Origin: Saprospiraceae bacterium
GTDB taxonomy: Bacteria > Bacteroidota > Bacteroidia > Chitinophagales > Saprospiraceae
DNA: 64,000 bases
NCBI GenBank assembly: GCA_016717105.1
Contig: JADKGF010000011.1
Span: 92,378-156,377, forward strand
Reading direction: 5' to 3'
The position numbers were made by a program, and so were the translations under genes. The notes under the pieces are model-generated. The model saw nothing but the letters and a program-made list of their open reading frames with translations. It had not been told where the DNA came from and ran no database searches. Shown piece after piece: positions 53,005 through 61,633 of the stretch; the stretch's first letter is position 1; each line of letters begins with the position of its first letter.

Positions 53005-53754
53005 ATGAAGACCTCAATAATTATACCTGCTCGGCTTGCATCGACTCGTTTGCCTGAAAAGCCGTTGGCTGATCTATTCGGCAAAAGTCTTATCCAGCGC
53101 GTTTACGAGCAAGCGTTAAAAGTGGATGCTGCAACTGATGTAATTATTGCCACTGATCACACGAAGATTTTTGATCATGTACAAGGATTTGGAGGAAAGG
53201 TAGTGATGACTGCTGCATCGCATGTGTCTGGTACTGATCGGATTGCAGAAGTTGCGTCCAAAATAGATAGTGATATCATCATAAATCTGCAAGGTGATGA
53301 ACCATTGATACATCCTGACCAAATCAATGAATTAATCGTTCTGATGGAAAAACCTGATGTTGCCATTGGTACTCAATGTCAAGCAATAACGTCGGAAGAG
53401 CAACTATTTGATTATAATATTGTGAAAGTAGTTCGGGATTATAATGACAGAGCCTTATATTTTTCGCGGCAAGCGATACCTGCTTTTAGAGATAAGGCTT
53501 ATAAAGAATGGATGTCATCCACACCATATTTCAGACATATCGGTATGTATGGATTCAAAAGAGAAATATTGAACAAGTTGACCCAATTATCGGCTTCGTC
53601 ATATGAGAAAGTAGAATCTCTTGAGCAGCTTAGGTGGCTACAACATGGTTTTCAAATCCATTGTATTGAGACTAATTTTCAGTCTATTGGTGTCGATACG
53701 CCTGATGATTTGGAAAATGTGCGTGATATTCTGCTTAAAGGAATGTTCCGTTGA
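53005..53754 (+). CDS. kdsB: 3-deoxy-manno-octulosonate cytidylyltransferase
   Basis: A 249-residue KdsB with the nucleotide-binding IIPARLASTRLPEKPL, the metal/CTP-binding NLQGDEPLI, the YFSRQAIPAF segment and FRHIGMYGF. It activates Kdo as CMP-Kdo for lipopolysaccharide core synthesis, showing a Gram-negative envelope. Its last 20 nt overlap the convergent cdd gene. Confidence 0.96.
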   Translation: MKTSIIIPARLASTRLPEKPLADLFGKSLIQRVYEQALKVDAATDVIIATDHTKIFDHVQGFGGKVVMTAASHVSGTDRIAEVASKIDSDIIINLQGDEPLIHPDQINELIVLMEKPDVAIGTQCQAITSEEQLFDYNIVKVVRDYNDRALYFSRQAIPAFRDKAYKEWMSSTPYFRHIGMYGFKREILNKLTQLSASSYEKVESLEQLRWLQHGFQIHCIETNFQSIGVDTPDDLENVRDILLKGMFR

Positions 53755-54217
53755 ATCCAAGCGGTAAAATATCAGCAACCGAATTTAATTCATATACTTC
53801 GGGGCCATCTGATTTTAGTAAGATTCGAATACGGTGTTGGTGTCTATTTTCATATTCTGAGATAACTTGTCGACAAGCACCGCAAGGAGATACCGGTTTA
53901 TCGATAGACATTTTCTGGTTTTTGATAGTTATAGCCAGCGATTCTACAGCGATATTGGGCTTGTTTGCACCAGCATTATATAATGCAACACGTTCGCCGC
54001 ACATGCATAATGGATATGATGCGTTTTCCTGATTTGAACCTATATATACAGATCCATCTACCAATCTCACAGCTGCTCCGACATGAAATTGTGAATATGG
54101 TGCATAAGCGTTATCCAATTGCACTATCGCTTGTGCCATGAGATCTGCATCTGCCTTACTCATTTCGTCTGAAGAGGCATATATCTTGTATTCAAAGCTT
54201 TCGGATACCGTTTTCAT
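53735..54217 (-). CDS. cdd: Cytidine deaminase
   Basis: A 160-residue zinc cytidine deaminase: the YSQFHVGAAV substrate segment, CGERVALYNAG with the zinc Cys and catalytic Glu, and PCGACRQVISEY with the two other zinc Cys. It deaminates cytidine and deoxycytidine for pyrimidine salvage. It starts on the minus strand upstream of the CBS gene and overlaps the kdsB 3' end. Confidence 0.95.
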   Translation of the reverse strand: MKTVSESFEYKIYASSDEMSKADADLMAQAIVQLDNAYAPYSQFHVGAAVRLVDGSVYIGSNQENASYPLCMCGERVALYNAGANKPNIAVESLAITIKNQKMSIDKPVSPCGACRQVISEYENRHQHRIRILLKSDGPEVYELNSVADILPLGFNGTFL

Positions 54218-54320
54218 TTATACATATTTGAAAAATATATTATGCAAAAACTACACCAATTTTTTCGGCATGTTACGCTGGGTTAGTGAGATGGATTAAT
54301 GCTCATCATGATTATTGTCA

Positions 54321-54351
54321 TTGTAATGGAGACAATGAAAGGATAAATTTG
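54321..54351 (+). promoter_or_regulatory. Bacteroidota-type promoter of the CBS gene
   Basis: TTG at 54321-54323, a 20-nt spacer and TAAATTTG at 54344-54351, a full match to TTG-N19/20-TAnnTTTG. The gene starts at 54392. Confidence 0.6.
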
Positions 54352-54391
54352 TACCGTTATCAAGCATTCGAATCACAATTTACTAGATTTT

Positions 54392-54834
54392 ATGGAAACA
54401 AGAGAATTATTGACGCTCAAAGTCGGTGATGTCATGAGTACTGAACTCATCACAGTTAAACAGGATACAGTATTGAAGGATGTAAATCAAATATTCGAAA
54501 ATGAAAATATTCATCATATACCTGTTGTAGCTAATGATGGACATTTTATGGGGATTATCTCCAAATCTGATATTCTTTGCTGCTTGATTGGGGTACAAAA
54601 CTAAGCTTACCTGCTAGTATTCGAAAAAACTTCTTCATGCTGTCTAGCAATCTCGCCAAAGATGTCATGCAAACGAATGTCATCAAGGTTAGTCCTGATG
54701 ATACTATACAACGATGTGTGCAGATTTTTAGAGAGAATTATTTTCGTGCATTACCTGTCGTAAATGATGAAGGTCAATTGCAAGGAATTATCACTACATA
54801 TGATCTTATGATTCTTGCCTACTCGCATCCATAA
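54392..54834 (+). CDS. Two-CBS-domain protein, one frameshift
   Basis: The first frame gives a CBS domain (VGDVMSTELITVKQDTVLKD ... HIPVVANDGHFMGIISKSDIL) and stops at 54604. Adding one T in CTTTG near 54575 joins it (SDILLLLDWGTKLSLPAS) to the second CBS domain (AKDVMQTNVIKVSPDDTIQR ... RALPVVNDEGQLQGIITTYDL), for about 147 residues. CBS pairs bind adenosine nucleotides and usually regulate a partner protein. No partner is in the immediate neighbourhood. Confidence 0.78.
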
Positions 54835-54888
54835 TAAGTATATAAATAAACATTACAATTAATATTACTAACGACTTATAAAATTAGC

Positions 54889-55290
54889 ATGAACTTCACA
54901 GGCCTTTCTACCGTACAGCAAGTATTCGATCAGTTCAATCTTCAATTTCCATTTTTGCGTCTTGAATTATATGCACATGGACATGAAGGTGCGAAAGGAT
55001 CAAAACCTGATGATCAGGTGTCTCATGAGACCACGCTCAATCAACTAAATCCAGATATAGAAGATAATACTTTTGATATCCTTCCGGAAATGACTGTGGC
55101 AGAATTTGAAAAATTTATGAAGGAAAAATATAGTCTAAATATTCAGGTATTTCGCAAATCTGCTGATATATGGTTGCAAACATCAGCTACAGATCATTGG
55201 ACGCTGGAGAAGCAGAATGGTAAGGGTCAACGCTCTACACTTGAATATGATATTCCACCAATAGATATCACAGACTTTGATTTAGAATAG
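54889..55290 (+). CDS. Conserved hypothetical protein of Bacteroidota
   Basis: A 133-residue protein with a repeating helix-strand layout: VQQVFDQFNLQFPFLRLELYAHGHEG at the start and KFMKEKYSLNIQVFRKSADIWLQTSATDHWTLEKQN at the end. I recall very similar uncharacterised Bacteroidota proteins with this FRKS-WLQT-TDxWTL pattern, but no function. There is no signal peptide or membrane segment. It follows the CBS gene by 54 nt on the same strand, so the two may be cotranscribed. Confidence 0.7.
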   Translation: MNFTGLSTVQQVFDQFNLQFPFLRLELYAHGHEGAKGSKPDDQVSHETTLNQLNPDIEDNTFDILPEMTVAEFEKFMKEKYSLNIQVFRKSADIWLQTSATDHWTLEKQNGKGQRSTLEYDIPPIDITDFDLE

Positions 55291-55466
55291 TATTCATTAT
55301 AATTGATATACATAGTAAAGATATTGATATCACCAAGATTATTTGGCTAAAAAGTTAGTTATGTAACCTTGAATCTTTGCGTCTCTGATATTATATATTT
55401 TTTCAATATTCGTAATTATCTATAAAGATAAAAGTCGTATCATTGCATGAATTTAACAAAAAACAC

Positions 55467-57851
55467 ATGCATCGTTACTTCATTTTTGCAATTATAATGT
55501 ATTTGTCGGCTACAGACTTACTCGCACAACATCAACTACAACAATATAGTAGAGTAAAAATAAATCTCACGGGCAGAGATATTAATGACCTGGCTAAAGC
55601 AGGCATAGAGACAGACCATGGACTTTTTGTGAAAAATAAGTTTTTTATTAGCGACTTTTCAAATGTAGAAATTGAGATAATCAAAAATCTTAAATTCGAA
55701 ACCGAAGTTTTAGTGGCTGATGTTGCCGCTTATTATGCCGTCGCAAATCGGCCTTCGGAATTGACAAAATCAGCGAAAAGAGGTAGTGGTTGTGGTGGAC
55801 AATCCCAAAATGAATACAACTACACAAGACCGCTTAATTATAAGGATGGTAGCATGGGTGGCTATTATACTTATGATGAAATGCTGCTCGTTTTGGATAG
55901 TATGGTCGCAAAATTTCCACATTTGATTTCGCAAAGACAGGATATTGATACCTTAACAACATATCAAGGCAATCGATTATTCTATGTCAAACTGTCGGAC
56001 CAAGTTGCTGAAGATGAGATTTCTGAACCAAACGTTTTATACACAGCATTGCATCATGCGCGTGAACCTAATGGTTTGACGCAGATGGTATATTATATGT
56101 GGTATTTATTGGAGAATTACGGACTTGATCCCATTGTCACACGGATTGTAAATGAAACTCAATTGTATTTCGTTCCATGTGTCAATCCAGATGGATACAA
56201 ACTCAATGAATCTACTAATCCTTTAGGTGGTGGCTTATGGCGAAAGAATATGTGGCGCGATACATCTGGTGCATTGAAAGGTGTGGACTTAAATAGAAAT
56301 TACGGACATTTTTGGGGATTTGACAATATAGGTTCTTCCAATAATCCCAATTCACAAACATACCGTGGAACTGATGGATTTTCTGAACCTGAAACTAAAT
56401 CTATAAGAAATCTCTGCACTAAGATAGAGTTTAGTATGGCTCTAAATTATCATACTTTTGGTAATTATCTAATCCACCCGTGGGGATACAGTGACAAGCC
56501 TACTGATGAAGATAAATTGTACAAAATCATTGCCAAAGAAATGAATAAGGAAAATCAATTTACAGTAGGCACTGGTACTGAAACAGTTGGATATGTAGTA
56601 AATGGAGACAGTGATGATTGGATGTATGGAGCCAATGATGAAAAGAAAGCCATTTTTGCATTCACACCTGAAGTCGGACCTTCTTTTTGGCCGCCACAAG
56701 TAGATATTGATTACTTAAATAGGTCATGTATGTGGATGAATCTATCGACGGCTTTGATGACATTAAGCCATTATACGGCGGAAGAAGAAGTAAAGTCATC
56801 TTATTTTTCACCGGAAAATAAATCGGTCTTTATAAATGTGAGTAGGGCAGGCTTGAAAGATGGCAAATGCCAAATTACACTAAAATCTGCTACTCCTGGT
56901 GTTATGGTGGAAGATATGGTTAAGGAAGTTAGCCTTAATAGGGGCGAAAATGTAGTTTTGGAATATAAATTAGATATAGAAAATACGGTAAGTGAAGGCG
57001 AAATACTGCTACAATTGGATGTCAAAAATGGTGATGTAGTGACGTCATCTACCATATCCAAAACATGGATAAATAGCAATTTCATTGACATAAAATATGA
57101 TAGTATCAATAATGTAGGCAGTTTTACTTCAGATTATTGGTCACTAACAGGACAAACGTATTTCTCTTCACCAGCATGTCTTACGGACTCACCAGATGGA
57201 TTGTACCTTGATAATTTTAAATCTGAGGTTATTTTGGGTGAGCCAATAGATCTTTCCAAAACTTCCCAAGCATTTTTAAATTTTTATGCAAAATGGGATA
57301 TAGAAAAAGGTTATGATTATGTCCAAATTCAGGCATCATCCAATAATCGAGATTTTATCCCGTTATGTGGATTGCATACGGTATATGGTACTCAAAATCA
57401 GTCATTTAATAGTCCACTTTATGATGGGACACAGGCAGATTGGGTACGCGAAGAAATGGATTTGACGTATTTTGTTGGTCAGCCCAAAGTTTGGATTCGC
57501 GCTATAATCAAGTCCGATGAAGGTGTACAAAAAGATGGATTTTATATGGATGATCTTCGCGTCCAAGTTGTTCCTACAGGTACTACCGCGGTTACTGATG
57601 ATAAGGTAGACGTGCGACTTTATCCGACGATTTCTGATGGGCGACAATTGATTCATTTGTCAGGCCACGATATAGAGCTAGATAATTTGAAATTTGCCAT
57701 TTATGATATCAGTGGGAGAGAATTGGCGGATTTGCCGATAGTAGGCGGCACAGTAGATATCAGTAATACAAGGTTGCCTTCAGGCTTATATATGTACAAG
57801 CTCGTGCAAGGCCAAAATGTAAAAGGAAATGGCAAGTTTGTAATAAATTAA
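55467..57851 (+). CDS. Secreted M14 zinc carboxypeptidase with T9SS tail
   Basis: About 794 residues. A signal peptide (RYFIFAIIMYLSATDLLAQ) is followed by a propeptide, then the M14 domain: HHAREPNG gives the zinc His/Glu pair, the substrate Arg/Asn region is DLNRNYGH, the third zinc His is in LNYHTFGN, and the catalytic Glu is in FTPEVGPSFWP. A jelly-roll/MAM-like domain follows (PACLTDSPDG ... DGFYMDDLRV), then a type A T9SS tail (YPTISDGRQLIHLSG ... LPSGLYMYKLV). It removes C-terminal residues from peptides outside the cell. Start: ATG 55467 is used; an in-frame TTG at 55443 is possible. Confidence 0.87.
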   Translation: MHRYFIFAIIMYLSATDLLAQHQLQQYSRVKINLTGRDINDLAKAGIETDHGLFVKNKFFISDFSNVEIEIIKNLKFETEVLVADVAAYYAVANRPSELTKSAKRGSGCGGQSQNEYNYTRPLNYKDGSMGGYYTYDEMLLVLDSMVAKFPHLISQRQDIDTLTTYQGNRLFYVKLSDQVAEDEISEPNVLYTALHHAREPNGLTQMVYYMWYLLENYGLDPIVTRIVNETQLYFVPCVNPDGYKLNESTNPLGGGLWRKNMWRDTSGALKGVDLNRNYGHFWGFDNIGSSNNPNSQTYRGTDGFSEPETKSIRNLCTKIEFSMALNYHTFGNYLIHPWGYSDKPTDEDKLYKIIAKEMNKENQFTVGTGTETVGYVVNGDSDDWMYGANDEKKAIFAFTPEVGPSFWPPQVDIDYLNRSCMWMNLSTALMTLSHYTAEEEVKSSYFSPENKSVFINVSRAGLKDGKCQITLKSATPGVMVEDMVKEVSLNRGENVVLEYKLDIENTVSEGEILLQLDVKNGDVVTSSTISKTWINSNFIDIKYDSINNVGSFTSDYWSLTGQTYFSSPACLTDSPDGLYLDNFKSEVILGEPIDLSKTSQAFLNFYAKWDIEKGYDYVQIQASSNNRDFIPLCGLHTVYGTQNQSFNSPLYDGTQADWVREEMDLTYFVGQPKVWIRAIIKSDEGVQKDGFYMDDLRVQVVPTGTTAVTDDKVDVRLYPTISDGRQLIHLSGHDIELDNLKFAIYDISGRELADLPIVGGTVDISNTRLPSGLYMYKLVQGQNVKGNGKFVIN

Positions 57852-57867
57852 TTATTGTGTAGCTTTG
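57837..57867 (+). promoter_or_regulatory. Bacteroidota-type promoter of the DUF6438 lipoprotein
   Basis: TTTG at 57837-57840, a 19-nt spacer and TAGCTTTG at 57860-57867 match the Bacteroidota consensus exactly. The -33 part lies inside the last codons of the M14 gene, so the lipoprotein gene has its own promoter. The start codon at 57883 is 15 nt further on. Confidence 0.65.
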
Positions 57868-57882
57868 TGCAAAATTTATACC

Positions 57883-58638
57883 ATGGGTAAATTATTAATG
57901 CTTTTTTGTTTTCTAGGCTTAATAGGATGTGGCGGAATGAAGGATGTCACAAAATTCAAAGCTGATGACAAAGTTTTAGGATTGTATAAAGGTGCATGCT
58001 CAGGAAAATGTTCGGTGTATAATCTGGACATTTATAAAAATAGGTACGTAGTGTATGAAGGCATCATGAATGTCGAAAATTATGGACTTTACGCAAAAAA
58101 AATAACAGCAGAAGAATATAATGCACTAATTGCCGAGTTTGATAAAGAAGATTTTTATAGTTTTGAAAATCAATACCCGATACCTAGTACTGAGTTGCCG
58201 ACAATAACCATGCTGTACAATAAAGCTAAATTGTCAAAATCTATCAAAGGCAGTATAGATAGGCCTCAGAAGTTGTTGGCCTTGCAAAGAGTATTGGAGA
58301 AGTTGGCAAAATCGGACGGATTTAAGCTTGTGAAAGCTTATGAACCCAAAATATCAGCAGCAGAACAATCTGACGATAAGCAGGCAAATAATAGTGAAAT
58401 TATTGATGATCAATTTATTGTGGAATTGAATTCGAATGTATTTATGTCTGAATGGCTAAGAAAATACAAACAATATGATGCTCGACTTGTAAAAAAAGTT
58501 GCGCCAGATCTCAACTATTGGGTTATTTCTTTTAGCAAACAAAAGACCACTTCATCAGAATTGTTTGCCATTTTCAAACAAGATAAGGAATTGAAAATGG
58601 TAGAACAAAACAAACGAGTTTCACCAAGACAGCATTAA
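57883..58638 (+). CDS. DUF6438-domain lipoprotein
   Basis: A 251-residue protein with a lipoprotein signal (LLMLFCFLGLIGC, Cys at 16). The first half has the DUF6438 pattern (KGACSGKCSVYNLDIYKNRYVVYEG, NYGLYAKKI, FDKEDFYSF). The second half is a separate domain (IDDQFIVELNSNVFMSEWLRKY...WVISFSKQK) that I do not recognise. ATG 57883 begins the lipoprotein signal; an in-frame codon at 57865 is inside the promoter. It is probably periplasmic, attached to a membrane. Function unknown. Confidence 0.75.
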   Translation: MGKLLMLFCFLGLIGCGGMKDVTKFKADDKVLGLYKGACSGKCSVYNLDIYKNRYVVYEGIMNVENYGLYAKKITAEEYNALIAEFDKEDFYSFENQYPIPSTELPTITMLYNKAKLSKSIKGSIDRPQKLLALQRVLEKLAKSDGFKLVKAYEPKISAAEQSDDKQANNSEIIDDQFIVELNSNVFMSEWLRKYKQYDARLVKKVAPDLNYWVISFSKQKTTSSELFAIFKQDKELKMVEQNKRVSPRQH

Positions 58639-58733
58639 TTTGGTTCGGTATCATGTGAAAGTATAACAAAAGTTATATGGTTGTGCCTGCAAATTGCCTC
58701 GACATTTGTACCATTCAACCAAAAGCATTTGTT

Positions 58734-58802
58734 ATGAAATCTATAATTAAAATTCTAATTACCGTCATTCTTGTAGGAATTTCCCTATTTGTAAAGGCAT
58801 AA
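58734..58802 (+). CDS. Tiny ORF: a signal-peptide-like stub
   Basis: ATG 58734 to TAA 58800-58802 encodes 22 residues, MKSIIKILITVILVGISLFV then KA. It looks like a complete signal peptide whose next codon would be Gln (CAA) if TAA were CAA, giving the common KAQ end. Upstream, TTG (58681-58683), 17 nt and GACATTTG (58701-58708) resemble a promoter. It may be a gene truncated by a nonsense change, or a small hydrophobic peptide. No open frame continues downstream. Confidence 0.35.
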   Translation: MKSIIKILITVILVGISLFVKA

Positions 58803-58862
58803 GATACCCGTTATTTTTTGTGACAAAAATCTAGACAAAGGCCGTTTAAAATGACAAGATAT

Positions 58863-59336
58863 TCACTTAAATGGTGCCATTTCTTCTTCGATATCTTTGC
58901 GAAGATTCATCAATTTTAGTGCGTATTCTTGCAATTTTATTTCGTTTTCAGTAGTAGGAATCCACTCTGGCACTGCTTGTGGAGCACCATCTTTATCCAC
59001 AGATACGAATACTATAATACAATGCGTTGTCTTTGTAAATGGTTGATCACCGACCACTGTTTTACTCATTACATCGACCATGATGTGCATGCTAGATTTG
59101 CCCGTATAAATCACTTTAGCTTCTATTTTTACAAGGTCACCTATCTGTATTGGTTTGTGAAATCTAATGCCTCCGACATAAACAGTTACACAATAACCAC
59201 CAGCCCAATTGCTCGCACAGGCAAATGATACCTGATCTATCCATTTCATGACAGCGCCTCCATGCACTTTGCCTCCAAAATTTATATCTGTCGGCTCAGC
59301 CAAAAACTGAAAGGTTAATTTGTTATCTTTTGCCAT
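58863..59336 (-). CDS. Acyl-CoA thioesterase, hotdog fold
   Basis: A 157-residue protein of the acyl-CoA hydrolase (YciA/BFIT) hotdog group: PTDINFGGKVHGGAVMKWIDQVSFACA holds the active-site helix with the conserved Asp, then GGIRFHKPIQIGDLVKIEAKV. It hydrolyses acyl-CoA to acid and CoA. It lies 12 nt downstream of the HMG-CoA lyase gene on the same strand, so the two are probably cotranscribed. Confidence 0.87.
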   Translation of the reverse strand: MAKDNKLTFQFLAEPTDINFGGKVHGGAVMKWIDQVSFACASNWAGGYCVTVYVGGIRFHKPIQIGDLVKIEAKVIYTGKSSMHIMVDVMSKTVVGDQPFTKTTHCIIVFVSVDKDGAPQAVPEWIPTTENEIKLQEYALKLMNLRKDIEEEMAPFK

Positions 59337-59348
59337 ATGGGAAATTAT

Positions 59349-60215
59349 TTACAGAAAAACTTTTTGTGCCAATTTCATGGCCTTATTGAATGCGATTTTA
59401 TTAATATGGGTGTCAATGTGTTCATTTTCAAGGTATTGGATTAGGTTTTCTGTTGCCATATTGCCCGTCAGTTCATCCTTCGCCATCGGACATCCACCAT
59501 AACCTTTGATCGCTGAGTCAAATCTCCTACAGCCACTTTTGTAGGCGGCATCTATTTTGGGCAACCAATTATGTGGCTGCGTGTGTAGATGTGCCCCGAA
59601 TTCTACATCTGGATATGGCGGTATCAAGTACTTGAACAAGTAAGAAATACTATCAGGCGTGGCTATGCCGATAGTATCCGAAAGCGCCATGATCTTCACA
59701 TCCATATCGGCAAGTCTGTCCACCCATTGCTGACAAATCTCTACGCTCCATCTATCACCGTACGGATTGCCAAATCCCATAGATATATAGATGACAATCT
59801 TTTTGTTGTGCTTGAGACAAATATTTTGGATTTCTTCTACACGCGAGATCGACTCTTCGATGGTGGCATTGGTATTGCGGAGTTGGAAGGTTTCAGAGAT
59901 AGAAAATGGATATCCTAGATAAGTGATCTCATCAAAACTCACCGCATCTTCAGCGCCACGTGCGTTGGCTATAATGGCAAGCAGTTTTGAATTGGTTTTG
60001 TCGAGATCCAACTTAGCCAAAACTTCGGCAGTATCTCGCATCTGTGGTATGGCTTTCGGAGATACAAAACTACCAAAATCTATCGTATCATAACCGACTT
60101 TCAACAGTTGATTGATATACTCGGCCTTGATGTCGGTGTCTATAAAGTCATGGATACCTTGCATGGCGTCTCTGGGACATTCTATGATTTTGATGGTATC
60201 AGATGTGGATGTCAT
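59349..60215 (-). CDS. mvaB: Hydroxymethylglutaryl-CoA lyase
   Basis: A 288-residue TIM-barrel lyase with the N-terminal ECPRDAMQG, the LSDTIGIATP segment, the metal-binding HLHTQP, and the HMG-CoA lyase signature GYGGCPMAKDELTGN with the active-site Cys. It splits HMG-CoA into acetoacetate and acetyl-CoA, the last step of leucine degradation. The downstream thioesterase may manage the acyl-CoA pool. Confidence 0.92.
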   Translation of the reverse strand: MTSTSDTIKIIECPRDAMQGIHDFIDTDIKAEYINQLLKVGYDTIDFGSFVSPKAIPQMRDTAEVLAKLDLDKTNSKLLAIIANARGAEDAVSFDEITYLGYPFSISETFQLRNTNATIEESISRVEEIQNICLKHNKKIVIYISMGFGNPYGDRWSVEICQQWVDRLADMDVKIMALSDTIGIATPDSISYLFKYLIPPYPDVEFGAHLHTQPHNWLPKIDAAYKSGCRRFDSAIKGYGGCPMAKDELTGNMATENLIQYLENEHIDTHINKIAFNKAMKLAQKVFL

Positions 60216-60310
60216 GCAACTTGGATCTTGGATGAAATGTTGAATTCATATCTTCAAACGTTAAATATATACAGAATGTTTGTTGGCATCAAATAATTTA
60301 CCGTATTTTC

Positions 60311-60672
60311 ATGGTAACCGTCATCATATTAAGATTGTACCAAGGAGATTTTTATCTAAATTTCTAGTAAAATAAAAATATCAAAGAATTGGAATTTTTT
60401 TCTTTATGACCTTGCTTTTCAGAAACTATCGTATTTTGAAATTGAAAAAAAATGCTATGACAAAGTGTTTGGTTCTTGGTTTATTAAAAAGTCTAGTGTT
60501 TGTTTTATGAAGGAAAAAAACTCTTGGTTAACATTTCAGATTAATAACAAAGACAAATGGAGAGATATTGATTTAAAAAAAATATGAGTTGAAATATTCA
60601 AACTTTCTTAGACAAATAAATCGGCCGACAGAAAACACTTCATACAAAACTAAGCTTTTATTACCAAGTTAA
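60311..60672 (+). pseudogene. Possible small gene hidden by two homopolymer indels
   Basis: Three frame segments join into one 119-residue chain starting at ATG 60311 (MVTVIILRLYQGDFYLN) if one T is removed from the T3 at 60360-60363 and one A from the A8 run at 60575-60582. The joined chain is lysine- and aromatic-rich (NWNFFLYDLAFQKLSYFEIE, WLTFQINNKDKWRDIDL) and ends at TAA 60670. The 75-codon central frame is open without correction but has no start. I do not recognise it. It could be a decayed gene, a real gene with assembly errors, or chance. Confidence 0.3.
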
Positions 60673-60985
60673 GATAGTTTGTTTAGCACGACTTGAATAG
60701 AATGTATGATTTATAACCGATGAGACCGTAGATCTGTATATGTCATCAAGACTCAGTTTGAACGCTTCCAAGAATAAAAGTCGCTTTATTAGCACCTAGA
60801 TCAGTCGTTTTTGATTACTTTTGAAGTAAAAATGGCAGCTTTTAGAGAGACTGTCGTTAGTGGTAAGCTTAATAGTCTAAACATCAAGGGACATTTAGGC
60901 GATTATATACATAAAATGAAACGCTAATTTTCACTAGTTACATTTCATTAAATTAGAATAAATTTGTAAAATTGTGATTTAATAA
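60673..60985. other. Low-coding spacer upstream of darT
   Basis: No clear gene. Short plus-strand frames (from ATG 60702 and ATG 60833 to TAA 60927) could be joined only by adding two bases, so I do not call them. A TAAATTTG at 60959-60966 resembles a -7 promoter element for darT, but no good -33 TTG stands at the right distance. Confidence 0.5.
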
Positions 60986-61633
60986 ATGCCAGGACAGCAA
61001 CCAAATATTGTAAGCGTATTTAGAATAGTTCACATAGATAATGTGGAGTATTTGCTAAAGCATGGCATGTTTACAAGAAACCATTCAATGGCCGACCCAA
61101 ACTATATCAATATTGGAGATAGTGGATTAATAGCACAAAGAAATACCTATCCAGTAAGCATTAATCCACCAAATGGAGTTTTAGGCGATTGTGTTCCATT
61201 TTATTTTGGTCCTTTATCGCCAATGTTATTTAATATTAAAACGGGTTATAGAGGTATAACTCAAAGACCACAGAGCGAGATCGTTTATATTGTTTGCATA
61301 GTGAATACACTAATTGATAATTGTAAAGAATGGTGTTTTACAGACGGCCATGCTAAAAATGCGATTACAGGATTCTACAACAATATTGATAATTTGAGTG
61401 AAGTAGATTGGAATATGGTAGCAGAAAGGCAATGGAGTAATACAGAAGATGACTTTGATAGAATGCGAAGGAAACAAGCAGAATTCTTGGTTAAAAATCA
61501 TGTGCCTGTAAATTGTATTAGTAGCATTGTGGTGCTAAACGAAGCAAGAAAAACATTTGTAGAAGAAATAACAACTCGTCTTGGATTGGAAATTTCAGTT
61601 CAGGTTAATCCAAATAATCAATTTTATTACTGA
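60986..61633 (+). CDS. darT: DarT-like ssDNA ADP-ribosyltransferase toxin
   Basis: A 215-residue DarT family protein (DUF4433). The N-terminal NAD-binding part RIVHIDNVEYLLKHGMFTRN and the following IAQRNTYPV match the family, as does VPFYFGPLSPMLF. The catalytic Glu is probably Glu166 in RRKQAEFLVKNHVP. DarT attaches ADP-ribose to thymidine in single-stranded DNA and blocks replication. The stop overlaps the darG start by one base (TGATG), the usual operon form. Flanking DNA is AT-rich and gene-poor, suggesting acquisition by transfer. Confidence 0.9.
   Translation: MPGQQPNIVSVFRIVHIDNVEYLLKHGMFTRNHSMADPNYINIGDSGLIAQRNTYPVSINPPNGVLGDCVPFYFGPLSPMLFNIKTGYRGITQRPQSEIVYIVCIVNTLIDNCKEWCFTDGHAKNAITGFYNNIDNLSEVDWNMVAERQWSNTEDDFDRMRRKQAEFLVKNHVPVNCISSIVVLNEARKTFVEEITTRLGLEISVQVNPNNQFYY

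Noticed and set aside
60702..60927. A 70-residue gene from ATG 60702
   Set aside because: It needs two added bases, has no recognisable motif and could arise by chance.
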